Below, in pieces: positions 24,205-50,489 of a stretch of 64,000 nucleotides of DNA. Under the pieces are notes generated by a model that saw nothing but the letters and a program-made list of their open reading frames with translations, was not told the DNA's origin and did not search any database. The DNA is from Tupaia tana (lineage: Eukaryota > Chordata > Mammalia > Scandentia > Tupaiidae), in the NCBI GenBank assembly GCA_026018925.1, contig JAKSZU010000018.1, forward strand, positions 4,496,920 to 4,560,919, written 5' to 3'. Position numbers and translations under genes: made by a program. The number at the start of each line of letters is the position of its first letter. Positions within the stretch are counted from its first letter, which is position 1.

Positions 24205-24445
24205 AAATTTGTATTTATTTATGTATTTGCCAGAGGAGATGTGTACTTGCCGGAGACAGAGAGGGGCGGGGAAAGCATCCCACAGTGGGGTGTACTCACT
24301 GCAATCTCTTCATTTCTCCACCCTGCTGGGATTCAGGGCATGTGTGTATGCACGCGGGCCTGTTCTTCAAGCTGCTGGGGCCAGGATTTGAACCACTGGT
24401 GGCCGTATGAGATCCACTCCCTTAAGCACAAGGCCTCTGGCTGGC
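24205..24445 (-). mobile_element. tRNA-derived SINE, old diverged copy
   Basis: Minus-strand layout as in the other long copies (cap region near GTGTACTTGCCGGAGACAGA, body GGGATTCAGGGCATGTGTGT, B-box complement GGATTTGAACC) but with many differences. It lies directly beside a younger copy. Confidence 0.75.
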
Positions 24446-25529
24446 TGTGACTAAAATTCAATAACTATTTTGTGTTTATCATATTATTTTCCCCTTTCAA
24501 ATACTGAATTTCTATTTATTGTACTGATAGGAAAACTGTCACGGTGACTGGCCAATGACCGCTGTTCGGAAACCGTGGCCCCTACATTTTGCAGGGTTTG
24601 GATGTGTGACCTGGGCTTTCTGCCTGACCCACAGTCACGTCCTCAGCCTGAGTTGAGATGCACCCCTGACCCACCCCTGACCCACTGCACTCACAGTCAC
24701 AGAGGAGCTGAGGGGCTGCGAAGCGGGGTGCGGGGCCTTTGGGAAGTAGGAGAGTGGCAGCTGAGCCCTGGCACTTAGCCCCAGAGGACACGGTGGCCAG
24801 CAGGCTCTGAGCCTCTCCAAGAACTGGGATTAAGCTTTGGAATTCAGGAGAGGCCGTGGCTGCCATCTAGTGGCCAGGGGCGCACAGGGCTGTGAAGCCC
24901 CGGCAGATCCAGCGTGACTTCAGACCCGCCTCACCTTGAGACCACCCCACAGCCCCAGGGAGGACAGGACCATTCGCCCCAGCATTCTCACACGGGATCC
25001 GAGGTGCAGGGGCGACTTCACAGTATCCTTTGAACTTTGGGTCCCAGCCAGGCAACATTGGGAGACTTGGGGGCACACTGACCCCCTCGTGAGCTCAGTG
25101 GGGCCGAGGGGCAGAAAGGTGCCTTACTTCCCTGTGCTTGAAGGGGACTTCCCGGGTGGGATTAGCTCACACACCATGACGGCAGGGCAGGGGCTTCCGA
25201 GCAGCTGATTGGGCCGTCTCTGGGCCCCAGTGCCCTGGCCTGTCATGCAGGGGCAATGCGGACCCTCCCGGGGCCTCCCTGGGGCCTGGACGAGCTCCCA
25301 TCAGCCCGGGCTCGGGGGCTCGGATGTCGTCAGCAGTGCAAGGCCCACCGGCTGCCAGCTCCTGGGCGGGAACGGGAAGGAAGTGAGGCCCGTGGGTGCC
25401 AGGGAGGTGGACCTGTGTCCCATCCTCACTCAGCCCGCCAGGGGTCAGGGCAGGGCTGAGGGAGTCAGGGCCAGAACGACCCTGTGCGCCTGGCACAACC
25501 TCACGCCAGGAGCTGTGCTGCGCCGGTGG

Positions 25530-25790
25530 GGGAAACCCTAGGGCCCTGCTCTCAGGGGGCGCCTAGTCCAAGACACACACACAGACACACACGGGGAAGG
25601 AGCGGTCACGCCAGGGGAGTAGCTGAAGGGGGAGCATGACTGTGGGGCAGGCTAGTCACGGAAGGGACGCTGGAAAGGGGGAGGGGACACCTGACTGGAC
25701 AGAGGGTGCCCGGGGGCTCCTGGAACAGCGGAGGGGCAGGCCAGGCTGCAGGCTCGGAGGCAAGGTGGAGGGAGGGCTGGGGAGTAAGAC
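25530..25790 (+). repeat. L2 LINE fragment
   Basis: CCCTGCTCTCAGGGGGCGCC TAGTCCAAGACACACACACA followed by AGGAGCGGTCACGCC and later AGGCCAGGCTGCAGGC matches the L2 order, diverged. Confidence 0.5.
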
Positions 25791-26630
25791 CGAGAAAGTC
25801 AGGCAAGGAGGGAGAGGAGCCCGTCTGCGTTTCAGAGTCAGTCTGCTAGCCGACGAGGGGAAGGGTCGGGACCTGCAGACAGACCAGCCGCATGCTGCTT
25901 ACTGCACGAGGTCAGGCCGGAGAGCTGGGGTGTGGGCGGACAGTCCCTGCAAGGACCCCCTCCTGCCTGCCTCGATGTCCATGTCCTAGTCCTTGTCCCG
26001 GGTTATCGCGGCCCAGGTGGGCTGCCTTTCTGACCTCACCCCCGTCACTCTCAGTGAGCACCCCGCCTGTCCTGTTGCCCCTGGGCTCTCCTCTGGGCCT
26101 GACTCAGGCTGTTCTGTCTGTCTGTCTGGTTGGGAGGCAGATCAGGGGAGAGGAGAGAGCGCGGGCACCAGTCAGTCCCAGGTCCGAGTCCTCACTCTGC
26201 CCCCACCAGGTGCTCCCGCCTTGTCTGGTGTGCCAGGACCCTCCTCGGCATTGACCTGTCCCCCCTCCCAGCAGGGCTGTGGGGTGGGACCGATCCTCAC
26301 TCTCTCTTAGGGTAAAGCTGGACGGGGCAGGGGAAGGGACACTGCTGGGCAAGGCCAGTGGGTGAGGCTTTGGCCTCGGTGACCCCAGAGCGCACGGCCT
26401 GCCCACGGCATCGTGGAGACGGAGGGACAGAACAGAGGCTGCTGCTGCTCATCCTAGAGACCCAGGTCAAAGGCTGAGAAAGAGGACAGGAAGCTGGGGG
26501 AGGTGTCTGCATGTGGGAGGGTCTGGGGACACCTGCCCTGAAGGGTTCCGGCCCAGCAGGAGCCTGCCTGGCTGCGGGACTGCTGACACCAGGTGCAAGC
26601 ATCTCTGAGCTCCTGGTACTCAGATGAGCC

Positions 26631-26742
26631 CGAAGCAAGGCGGAGGGGAGACCACTCCTGCCCGGTCCAGAGCACGCGAACGCTTGAAGCAAGGCGGAGG
26701 GGAGACCACTTCTGCCCGGTCCAAGACACGCGAATGCTCGAG
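26631..26742. repeat. Tandem duplication of about 54 bp
   Basis: GAAGCAAGGCGGAGGGGAGA begins each of two adjacent near-identical copies, which continue CCACTYCTGCCCGGTCCA and end CACGCGAAYGCT. Confidence 0.9.
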
Positions 26743-27089
26743 TGACCATCACAACATTGGCCGCGAGGCAACGTCACCTGCAGACGACAACAGAGGACCC
26801 TGGGACAGGTCTGGAAGATGGAAAGGAAGGCACAGAGACCCGCCTGCTCAGCCGAGTGGTGAGAACTGGTTACACGATCATGCACACGCAGAGACGTACA
26901 TACACACATGCCTTCCTCCCTCCCACAGCCGTGGTGACAGCCTCTTCCCTCTTCTCTGCTCCTTCCACGCGCCCTGGGCCCCTAGAGGATACCCAGATAG
27001 CCCGGCAGGCCGGCGGGAGGCTGGGGGTACTGCTGCCGGGTCAGCACTGCCCCCAGCCTTGTTGGGTCTCTGATCTCAAAGACGAACAC

Positions 27090-27719
27090 CAGTAAATAAC
27101 TGAGTATTTAATGCCATACAGAACAAACTTGTTCTTTACTATTATGAACCTGAATCACCGAAAGTTTAGTTTACACACCAACATAGGCCTCAAGCAGTGA
27201 CATCTTGTGTGTTCAGTGCAAAGTCACAAACCTCTTCGTACATTCATGAGCTTGTGAATGGACAGGTAAGAGGGGCAGAGCCCTCGACCCCTCAGCGCTG
27301 CGTGGAGAAGCGGCTGAAGCAACCACTGTCCAGTTCCATTCTGTGAGCTCGAAGGACTGGCTACCATCCAGGCCGCTCGCCCGGTCCTGGGAGGCCGACT
27401 CTCTGCCCCGGGGCGCCAGCTGGCAGGGCCGTGCAGCTTCCCAACGACAGGGAGCCAGAGCTCTGGTCCTAGAAGAGAGCTGGCCGAAGGCGAGGCGGAA
27501 TCTTCTGGAGAGCACGGGAACCGTACCCCCTCCATGTGCACCCGCACCCCACTTTCCCTGTGATGAGTGAGGGCATGGCCTCGCGTGTCACCCTGCTGTG
27601 GGCAGGAGGGCACAGGCCAACTCCGGCTTAACCGGCAGGCTCTGCCCGGCACATAACCATGGCCTGTCCCGAAGGCTTTCCTCTTAAGGCTGTCGTGTGC
27701 TCCAGGAGGGGCTCGGATT
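27090..27719 (-). other. MLYCD: MLYCD 3' UTR
   Basis: About 630 nt follow the stop codon on the minus strand with no splice sites or repeats that I recognise. The first plausible poly(A) signal ends the region. The 3' limit is inferred. Confidence 0.6.
27107..27112 (-). terminator. MLYCD: Likely MLYCD polyadenylation signal (ATTAAA)
   Basis: TTTAAT on the plus strand reads ATTAAA on the minus strand about 610 nt after the stop. No AATAAA was seen between the stop codon and this site. ATTAAA is the commonest variant signal. Cleavage would be expected near 27085-27095. Confidence 0.55.
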
Positions 27720-43528
<15,809 letters not shown>

Positions 43529-43760
43529 AGCGCCGGGCGACAGCTGCCGAGGGGCCGCGCCGCCGCGCTTCCGGCTTCCGACTTCCGGCCTCCGACCGCG
43601 CGGGCCGCATTGGCGGAGGCCGGGGACGTGCGGGGGCGGCGGCCAATCGGAGCGCAGAGCGGCGGGGCGGGGCGCCCAGGAGCGCGGCCCGAGGCCAAGT
43701 GTGGCCACAGGTCGCCGGAGCGCGGCGGGGCGGGGCGGCCTCCGGGCCCCTTTCCGACTC
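43529..43760 (-). promoter_or_regulatory. MLYCD: MLYCD CpG-island promoter and 5' UTR
   Basis: CpG-dense DNA directly upstream of the MLYCD start. Reading away from the ATG it shows three TTCCGG/TTCCGA blocks at 43569-43589 (ETS-type GGAAG sites on the minus strand), a CCAAT box on the minus strand at 43609-43613, a CCAAT on the plus strand at 43643-43647, and tandem GGGCGG Sp1-type boxes at about 43661-43676 and 43724-43740. No TATA box is evident. This is typical of a broadly expressed metabolic gene. The island continues through exon 1 to about 42940. The exact start of transcription cannot be read. Confidence 0.8.
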
Positions 43761-43859
43761 CGCAGCCGCCCCGGCTCCTGTTCTGACACCTGGCCGGCTG
43801 AAGTCACTGTCCGGGCCCTCCCCGTCCCCCACTCACAGGCACGGCTTCTCTAGACCCCA

Positions 43860-43995
43860 GAGGCTCCAACCTCCAGTGCACCAGTCACGGGGGAACGTGC
43901 TGCACGCGCAGATTCCTGAGCTCCAGTGTCAGAATCCCAGAGTCCTGTCCCAGGGCGTCTGGGGGGAATCTGCATCTTCAGAAGTCCTCGCGGTA
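43860..43995. mobile_element. Possible MER5/Charlie-type relic
   Basis: GCGCAGATTCCTGAGCTCCA and GGGGGAATCTGCATCTTCAG resemble paired halves of an old hAT nonautonomous element. Confidence 0.35.
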
Positions 43996-44174
43996 TTTCT
44001 CTGGCAAGGTGGCTTTAGCACGACCCCTGCTTAGGCACCTGTCATTCGTTATCAAGGTCTTACAGGAGTGGCTCCCAGTGCTCCACCTCTCCTGTCTGCT
44101 TCCCGCTGTAGACCGTAAACCCGAGGCTAGCCTAAGCATCTTGTTCCCGATTCTGTTTGCTTCTTTGGCCCGCA

Positions 44175-44257
44175 TTCATTCAGCAGAATGTCTCTTAACT
44201 GGCCGGTGTGTGTGCCAGGCTCTGTACTAGGCTCAGGCATTAAAAATGGATCTGACC
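44175..44257 (+). repeat. L2/MIR-like fragment
   Basis: GTGTGTGCCAGGCTCTGTAC TAGGCTCAGGCATTAAAAAT resembles the L2 phrase TGCCAGGCACTGTTCTAGGC. Confidence 0.55.
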
Positions 44258-44792
44258 CTGGACTGGAATATTTAATATTGTTAAAATGGCATATGCTCCA
44301 AATTATTGTACAGTGAATGCAATCCCTATTAAAATGCCAACTCTTTTCTTTTTAATCACAAAAGGAAAAGCTGATGCTAAAATCAATTTAGAAATATGTA
44401 TTATGGGCCCTGAGTAGCCCAAACAGTCTTTGAAAAGAACAAACATGCAAGGCTCATATCATCTGATTTCAAAACACACTATAAAGTTACAGTAATCAAA
44501 ACAATGTGGTAGTGGAAAAATAGACACAGAGATCAATGAGATAAAATTAAGCATCCGGAAATAAACTTGCACATCCATGGCCATTTTTTTTTTTCTTTTT
44601 GATAAGGGTTCTAAGACCATTCAGTGGGAAAGATGAGTCTCTTCAACAAATGGTACTGGAACAACTAGACATTCACAAGCAAAAGAATGGACGTGGACCC
44701 TTGCCTCACACCAAATTCAAAAATTTACTCAAAATGGATCAAAAAATATAAATGTAAGAGCTAAAACTATACAACTCTTAGAAGGGAAAATA

Positions 44793-44967
44793 GGGAAGGC
44801 TGACAGGTGGCAGGGTGGTTAAGAGCACTGGACTCCCACCTGGCCGGCTGTAGTTCGAGTCCTGGATCTAGCAGCCTGCTTTCTCTCTCTCTCTCCCTCT
44901 CCCTTTCCCTCTCCGGTAAAATTAAATAAATTAATTTAATTAAATAATTCTTTAAAAAAAAAAAAAA
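44793..44967 (+). mobile_element. tRNA-derived SINE, short form, inside an L1
   Basis: Head GACAGGTGGCAGGGTGGTTA, then the (CT) stretch and tail TTAAATTAATTTAATTAAAT plus A13. The flanking repeat GGAAAATAGG lies on both sides. It interrupts the L1 at 44258-46485 and so is younger than it. Confidence 0.92.
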
Positions 44968-45117
44968 GGAAAATAGGTGTAAATGTTCATGACTGAGGAT
45001 CAGGCAAGGATTTTTTAAAATGTGACACCAAAAGCACAAACAACAAAGGAAAATGGATACATTGGGTCTCATCAAAACTTTTATGCATCAAAGGTTACCA
45101 TCAAGAAAGTGAAAACA

Positions 45118-45320
45118 GGGGCCAGTAGGTGGCGTGGTTGTTAAGGCTCTGGACTCCCACATGACTGACTGTGGTCCAAGTTCCAGACCTGCTGGCTTGC
45201 TCTCTCCCTTTCCCTCTCTCTGTCTCTCTCGCCTAAATTAAAAGATAGTAATAAATACAATTAAAATAAAAAAATTCAAATACAATTAAAATTTTTAAAA
45301 CACAATTAAAATTTAAAAAG
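45118..45320 (+). mobile_element. tRNA-derived SINE, short form, inside an L1
   Basis: Head GGGGCCAGTAGGTGGCGTGG, short body, (CT) stretch, and a long AT-rich tail made of repeated ACAATTAAAAT units. Inserted in the same L1. Confidence 0.9.
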
Positions 45321-45436
45321 CAAAGAATGAAAGAAATATTTGTAAATCATATTTCTAAGGGTTTAGTATTTGGAATATGTAGAGTTCCCACAACTCAACA
45401 ATAAAAAGACAACCCAATTAGAAATGGACAAAGAGC

Positions 45437-45655
45437 CTAGCCTCAGTGATACAGGTAGTAAGGATGCTGTCGTGTGAGGCTTGAGGCCATGTGAGGGGCT
45501 CCAGGTCCATGTCCTGAGATCTACCTGAACATGCTTGGGTATGCTCAAGATCCTGTCTGGTGCGGGGTTGTGCGGAGGATCACGGCATGGAGACCATAAT
45601 GAGGGTTCCTGTCTCCTCTTTCTCTGGAAATAAACAAACTTTAAAAACTGGACAA
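45437..45655 (+). mobile_element. Second SINE family, inside an L1
   Basis: Starts with a different tRNA-like head (CCTCAGTGATACAGGTAGTA, then GAGGCTTGAGGCCATGTGAG) and runs through CATGGAGACCATAATGAGGG to an AAATAAACAAACTTT end. It interrupts the L1 at 44258-46485. Confidence 0.75.
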
Positions 45656-46829
45656 AGGAATCGAATAGACATCTTTCTAAACGAAGTACAGAAATGACCA
45701 ATAGACACATGAAAAGATGCTCAACATGATTAGTCATTAGGGAGATGCAAATCAAAGCCACATAAGATATCACTTCCCATTCACGAGGATGGCTAAAATA
45801 ACAATAGTAATAGGAAGATAAGTGTTGGTGAGGGCACAGAGAAACTGAAAGGCTCTATTGTCGGTGAGAATGTTAAATGATGCATCACGGGAGTCAGTTT
45901 GGCAGTACCTCGGTTAAACAAAGCTGCCGTATGGCCTCAGCAATTCCACTCTGACGTGCCCAAGAGGATTGTGAACATATGTTCACACAAAAACTTGTGC
46001 ATGAATGTTCAAAGCAGCACTACTTGTAACAGTCAAAAAGTACAGCCCACCCGCCTGTCCCTGAACGGATGAATGGAGTCCCCCAATTGCGGTCTGTCTA
46101 TGCTATGGAATATTGTCCAGTCGTGACAACAAACCATATGCTGACGGATGCTACAACGTGGAGGAACCTCAACAGCATGCTGCTAGTGGAAGACGCCAGG
46201 CCCCAGAAGACCACACAGTGTTTGATTCCTTTTATAGGAAATGTCTAGAACAGGCGAAGCCGTGGAAACAGAGTAGATTCACCGGTCGCCAGGGCTGGGT
46301 GGGCAGGAGAGGGGACTTGGGGAACACTGCAGACGGTGCGGCGTGTCTTGTTGGGATGAGGAAAATGTTCTGAAATTAGAGTGGCATGAGTGTACATTGT
46401 GAATAAAACCTACTGAGTTGTACACTTGAAATGAGTTAAAATGGTGACTCTTATGCTATGTGAATTCTATCTTAAGGAAAAAAAAAAGACTATCCCAGAG
46501 GCACTAGCATTTCTCTGCCCAGTTTCAGACTCAGCAGACAGAATCAGGTCCAGCTTGGACCAGACATCCAGGCGACCTCGCCAGGACACAGGGTCACACC
46601 GCAGCAATGGTACTGCTGGGACTCACACTTCTGGGTGGACACATAGTGTTTGGGCCAGAGGGTTGTGGGCTGGGCAGTTGTCCCAAAAGATGTCTACTTT
46701 AAGTATAAACAACAATGAAAGAAAATCTTGGAGAAAAGTAAATAAATCACTTAGCATCTTACTCACTACAGCTATTTCCGTAAATCCTTCCAGTATCGGT
46801 CCACAGGGCAGCACGTTCCTCAGAGTTGG

Positions 46830-47000
46830 AGTCGCTGTGTTCCTTCAGTGAAATCTCTGTCTTTTCACTTCCCATCATATCACGGAATTTCTTGCATTTC
46901 TAAATCACTTTTATAATTTCCTTTTTACTGGCTGGATAATGTTCAGTATAGTTGATGTACCACAATCTTCTTGATTACTTTACTGTTTCTAAAGATCATT
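46830..47000 (-). mobile_element. Old L1-like fragment, minus strand
   Basis: TTTTTACTGGCTGGATAATG and ATGTACCACAATCTTCTTGA are the complement of the L1M 3' region that reads ATAAATTATGGTACATCCAT. Confidence 0.5.
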
Positions 47001-47019
47001 TAAAAATTTTTTGCATGTA

Positions 47020-47021
<2 letters not shown>

Positions 47022-47064
<43 letters not shown>

Positions 47065-47217
47065 AGAGAGAGAGAGAGAGATGTGAGGGAGAGAGAGAAT
47101 ATATATATATATATTAAATATATAAAATTATATATATATATATAAATAAATATATAAATAAAAATAATAATAAATTTAATAATAAATATAAATTTTATAT
47201 ATATATATATATATAAA
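47022..47217. repeat. Compound (TA)n / (GA)n microsatellite
   Basis: A TA run of about 40 bp, a GA-rich block at 47061-47098, then further TA runs and TAA-rich sequence ending in another TA run. Self-complementary TA blocks at both ends could pair. Confidence 0.95.
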
Positions 47218-47357
47218 ATCTCACACTGTGGGAAATGCTTTTATGCATGTTGATTTTTTTCTTTACTTAAATTGCCCAAATTGTTTAAAAAGACCAAATA
47301 GAGTAAAATTTGGTCAAACTAACTGAGGAACCTAGAGAGAGAAGAGACTTGTAAATG

Positions 47358-47597
47358 CTTTCTTTAGCTTTTGCTATAGGGCATATGTGCTCACCAGAGA
47401 GAGAGAGAGAGAAAGTGAGAAGTCATGTTTTGGGGGGATGGCCACACTGCAATCCCTCTCCTCCAGTCTCCTCTTGGGATTTGGGGCACGCGTGCACACG
47501 TGCCTGGAGCGATTTTCAAGGTGCTGGGTCTGGGACTCCAACTGCACAGTCAGCCATGTGGGATCCAGTGTCTTAATCTCCACGCCACTTGCTGGTA
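47358..47597 (-). mobile_element. tRNA-derived SINE, long form
   Basis: Minus-strand copy from CTTTTGCTATAGGGCATATG to CACGCCACTTGCTGGTAC. Confidence 0.92.
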
Positions 47598-47631
47598 CTT
47601 TTTTAATCTGTGTTTTTACTATTAGGGTTAA

Positions 47632-47722
47632 TTGAGGCACAGAGAGGTTAAGCAACTTGCCCAAGGTTGCCCAGGCAGTCTGGCTCCAGAGTCCCTCCAG
47701 CACCTTGCCCTGCCTGTCTGCC
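47632..47722 (-). repeat. MIR SINE, minus strand
   Basis: TTGAGGCACAGAGAGGTTAA, GCAACTTGCCCAAGGTTGCC and GCAGTCTGGCTCCAGAGTCC match the reverse complement of MIR closely. Confidence 0.88.
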
Positions 47723-47828
47723 TGCTCAGGTTTCTTTCTGGCCCAGCCTGCAGCAGCAGGGCACAGCTGTCAGGGCCCGCTATGCCCAGAGACCAAGCCT
47801 GTGTTACCCTGGAGCAAGCCAGCTTCTC

Positions 47829-48088
47829 CATCAGTGGTGTGGTGGTTAAGGTGGCTGGATCCCACACGGCTGGTTGTGTGGTTCAAGTCCCAGATCCGGC
47901 AGCTTGAAAAACACACTGGGTGCTTGTGTTTGCACGTGCCCAAAATTGCAAACGGAGAAATGGAGAAGAGATTGTGGTGTAGCCATTCCTGCTGAGGGGT
48001 GCTTTCTTGTTTTCTCTTTCTCTGTTTCTCTCAGGAAAGGGCACATGCCCTCTGGAAAAAATTTAAAAAATAAAAAATTTTAAAAAAA
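47829..48088 (+). mobile_element. tRNA-derived SINE, long form
   Basis: Plus-strand copy with head CATCAGTGGTGTGGTGGTTA, B box GGTTCAAGTCCC, end CCCTCTGGAAAAAATTT and an A-rich tail. Confidence 0.9.
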
Positions 48089-48314
48089 GTAAGAAATACT
48101 GGCCCAGTGACTTAATAGCAAGTTACAGCATCTCTGAGCTTTCAGTTACTTAGTCAGAAAACAACCAAACTGAGCATTCTTCCTTAAAGGGCATTTCGGG
48201 GGTGTGAGGGGATGGGAAAGTACTCTGTAAGGGGGTTTCTACCCTGGGTCTGGACTGGCATACGGGGCAGTGGCCCGGTGCTCCTGCCTTCCCGCGTCCA
48301 ACCCCACGTTGTCT

Positions 48315-48452
48315 GTTCTTGCTGTCACAAGGAGGCAGTTACCTAAGCTCTCTAGCCTCGACTTCCTTGTCTGTAAAATGGGTGTGGCAGGGACAGCATC
48401 CCCTCACAAAGCACTTGTGGACGCTAACTGGCACATCGTAAATACAGTGGGC
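48315..48452 (+). repeat. MIR SINE
   Basis: TTACCTAAGCTCTCTAGCCT, CTTGTCTGTAAAATGGGTGT and AACTGGCACATCGTAAATAC match the MIR core and 3' part. Confidence 0.85.
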
Positions 48453-48769
48453 ACAGGAGGGGCCCTGAGCTCTTGGTGCTGTTAGTCCTGCTGGCCAGAG
48501 ATGGGGGGTTGCACGCAGCCTTCGGCAGAGGAGGAGAGAACAGCATGCGACGGTGGTGGCTGGGGGACCAGAAAGAGGCTCTTGAGAGACCTCAGCAGGC
48601 CGGACCAAGAGGGGAGAGCTGAGCTGGACCAGGGCAGGCCTCCGAGGCAGAGAAGCAGGCGTCTCCAAGGACAGGGTGGCAGCCTGAAAGGACAGCTGGC
48701 AGCTGCGTGGTGGCTGGGGTGAGAGAAGAGCAGCGGAGCCCGGTCCTGCCTGTTCCTGTTAACTCCCCG

Positions 48770-48985
48770 CGATGCCCGCACCACTGTCTGCTGATCAGAT
48801 GCCACCTCGTGAGCAGTATCGTTTCCAAGCACTATACCGCGATTCTATTTTTATTAAAAAGGAGAAAAGCATTCTGAAAAAAGGTCACCAAAATGTTAAT
48901 AGGGGTTATTTCTGGTTGATGTCTTTTTTAAAATATATTTTTGAGTTGCCTAGATTAAAAAAAAAAAACAAAAAACAAAAAACGA
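48770..48985 (+). mobile_element. Old L1 3'-end fragment
   Basis: CACCAAAATGTTAATAGGGG TTATTTCTGG matches the end of old L1M elements, followed by an A-rich stretch. Confidence 0.5.
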
Positions 48986-49454
48986 GCATGCGTGACTTTT
49001 AATAAGAACAAGCCATTTTTTCTTTCTCAATTCTGTTTTGGACAGAAGAAGCACCTATATTTATCTAGCACCCTAAGATGTTATGCATTTGCGCGGCTTC
49101 CAGAAGCTAGGTTTCATCCTTTACTGGATGCGAGGCAACGCCACGAACACTCGGGCCCCCTGTTATGAGGACAGACACAGCACAGGCTGCTGTCAGGGAG
49201 CTCGGGGTGCCGAAGCCATCAGTCTTGGCGTTTGTACAAGTCCCCATTTTCTGCCTTGGCAACTCTGTTAAGCACAATGAAACCTCTTCTTGGTAACAGT
49301 GTGCAGAACCCCAGGTTAACGGGAGAGTGCTCGCTGGGAAATCCGCAGGACTCCGGCTGCTCTCCTTACGGGCCCTGCTTGGATGCGCTGGGTGTCCTGC
49401 TCCTCAGACGAGGTGGTGGGAGCCGCCAGCATGCCCTTGCTGCTCACGATGACA

Positions 49455-49690
49455 ACACTCAGCCTCACTGTGCTCCCACTGCACAACGCGCGAGGCGAGG
49501 TGCTACGCGTTCACACACAGGCTCACCGAATTCCCGCACAGCCCGTGACAGCTCCCTCCATTGTACAGAAGTGAGAACGAGGCTCATCCGGGCTAGGTAA
49601 CCTGGCCGAAGCACACTGCCCGTCCGTGAAGTGCCAAGATTTGAACCCACTTTGGGCTGATTCCGAGGCCTCAGACATTTGTCTCTAAGC
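49455..49690 (-). repeat. MIR SINE, minus strand
   Basis: TTGTACAGAAGTGAGAACGA GGCTCA, GTAACCTGGCCGAAGCACAC and GCCAAGATTTGAACCCACTT match the reverse complement of MIR. Confidence 0.8.
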
Positions 49691-50352
49691 TAGCCCACCT
49701 TTCCATGCTCGAGTCGCATTCACGTGTTACAGCCAGTTACATGTCCCGCAGATGGCAGGGTCCTGGTTCCCATCCTGCATGGTCCCCGTCGGGGGTGGGG
49801 CCTGACCCTTCTCCCCAGCATCAGAGTGGGCTTGTGTTGCAGCCACGGAGTTTGCTGCTCAGCTCTCCCTTCAGTAAGGAATGGCGTCAGCTAATGTCCT
49901 GCCTGCTACATTATCGGGGTGCCTCAGCATTCAGGCCAAGGCCACGCTCTTCTCGGAGAGCCCTAGCCAATGACTGAGCTGAGCAGGGCTCTAGGGCCTG
50001 GCTGTTTCTATCCTACTGGGACTCCTCTAGAGGACAGCACACCAGGTGGGTGGGCCACGGCTCTGTCAGTCTGCATGGCCCGCTGAGGCTCGCTGCACTG
50101 TCCTGCCTCCCTGCTGCCCTTTGCTGGTGTCAGAGCCACACCGTGGTCCGAGGTCTTGTCCTCTTTCCACTTCCTCTCTGTTCTCTTTCTCAGGTGTTAT
50201 CCCAGCAAACCTCCTGTACTCCTAATTTCTCTCAGCGTCTGCTTGCTAGGGGACCCATCTGACACAGGCATTTGCTTACTTGTGACCAACAGCTAAGTGT
50301 GAGTTTGTGTTGGGGGAAAAAAAAAAGAGAGAGAGAGAGATCCATGCATAGA

Positions 50353-50406
<54 letters not shown>
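50353..50406. repeat. (CT)n microsatellite
   Basis: Long CT run with a few TTTCT interruptions; a GA run precedes it at 50329-50340, so the two can form a hairpin. Confidence 0.95.
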
Positions 50407-50408
<2 letters not shown>

Positions 50409-50489
50409 CCATCCTATGTGTTTTTCATGAACATTGTAAAGATCCCTTACCGGGACTTAAACACTATTCCCTGTGATGCTCACTCTCAA

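Larger units (their letters stand above)
1..27089. other. Gene-free GC-rich region downstream of MLYCD
   Basis: I found no exon with recognisable homology. The GC-rich composition creates many long chance reading frames on both strands. What is recognisable is old MIR, L2 and MER5A relics, a few SINEs and several minisatellites, listed separately. Stretches such as 2560-4770, 7640-9190, 10850-12040, 13300-15090, 16870-17460, 18660-20940, 22570-23130 and 25810-27090 appear unique and hold nothing I can name. In human, OSGIN1 follows MLYCD on this side, so its 5' end may lie just beyond position 1. Confidence 0.65.
44258..46485 (+). mobile_element. L1 3' end (L1MB-like), interrupted by three SINEs
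   Basis: Starts in the C-terminal part of ORF2 (NAIPIKMPTLFF) and continues through the long L1MA/L1MB-type 3' region (ACATGAAAAGATGCTCAACA, TCATTAGGGAGATGCAAATC, TGGAATATTGTCCAG) to GAGTTGTACACTTGAAATGA and an A-rich tail at 46476-46485. It is 5'-truncated. SINEs at 44793-44967, 45118-45320 and 45437-45655 inserted later. Confidence 0.9.
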
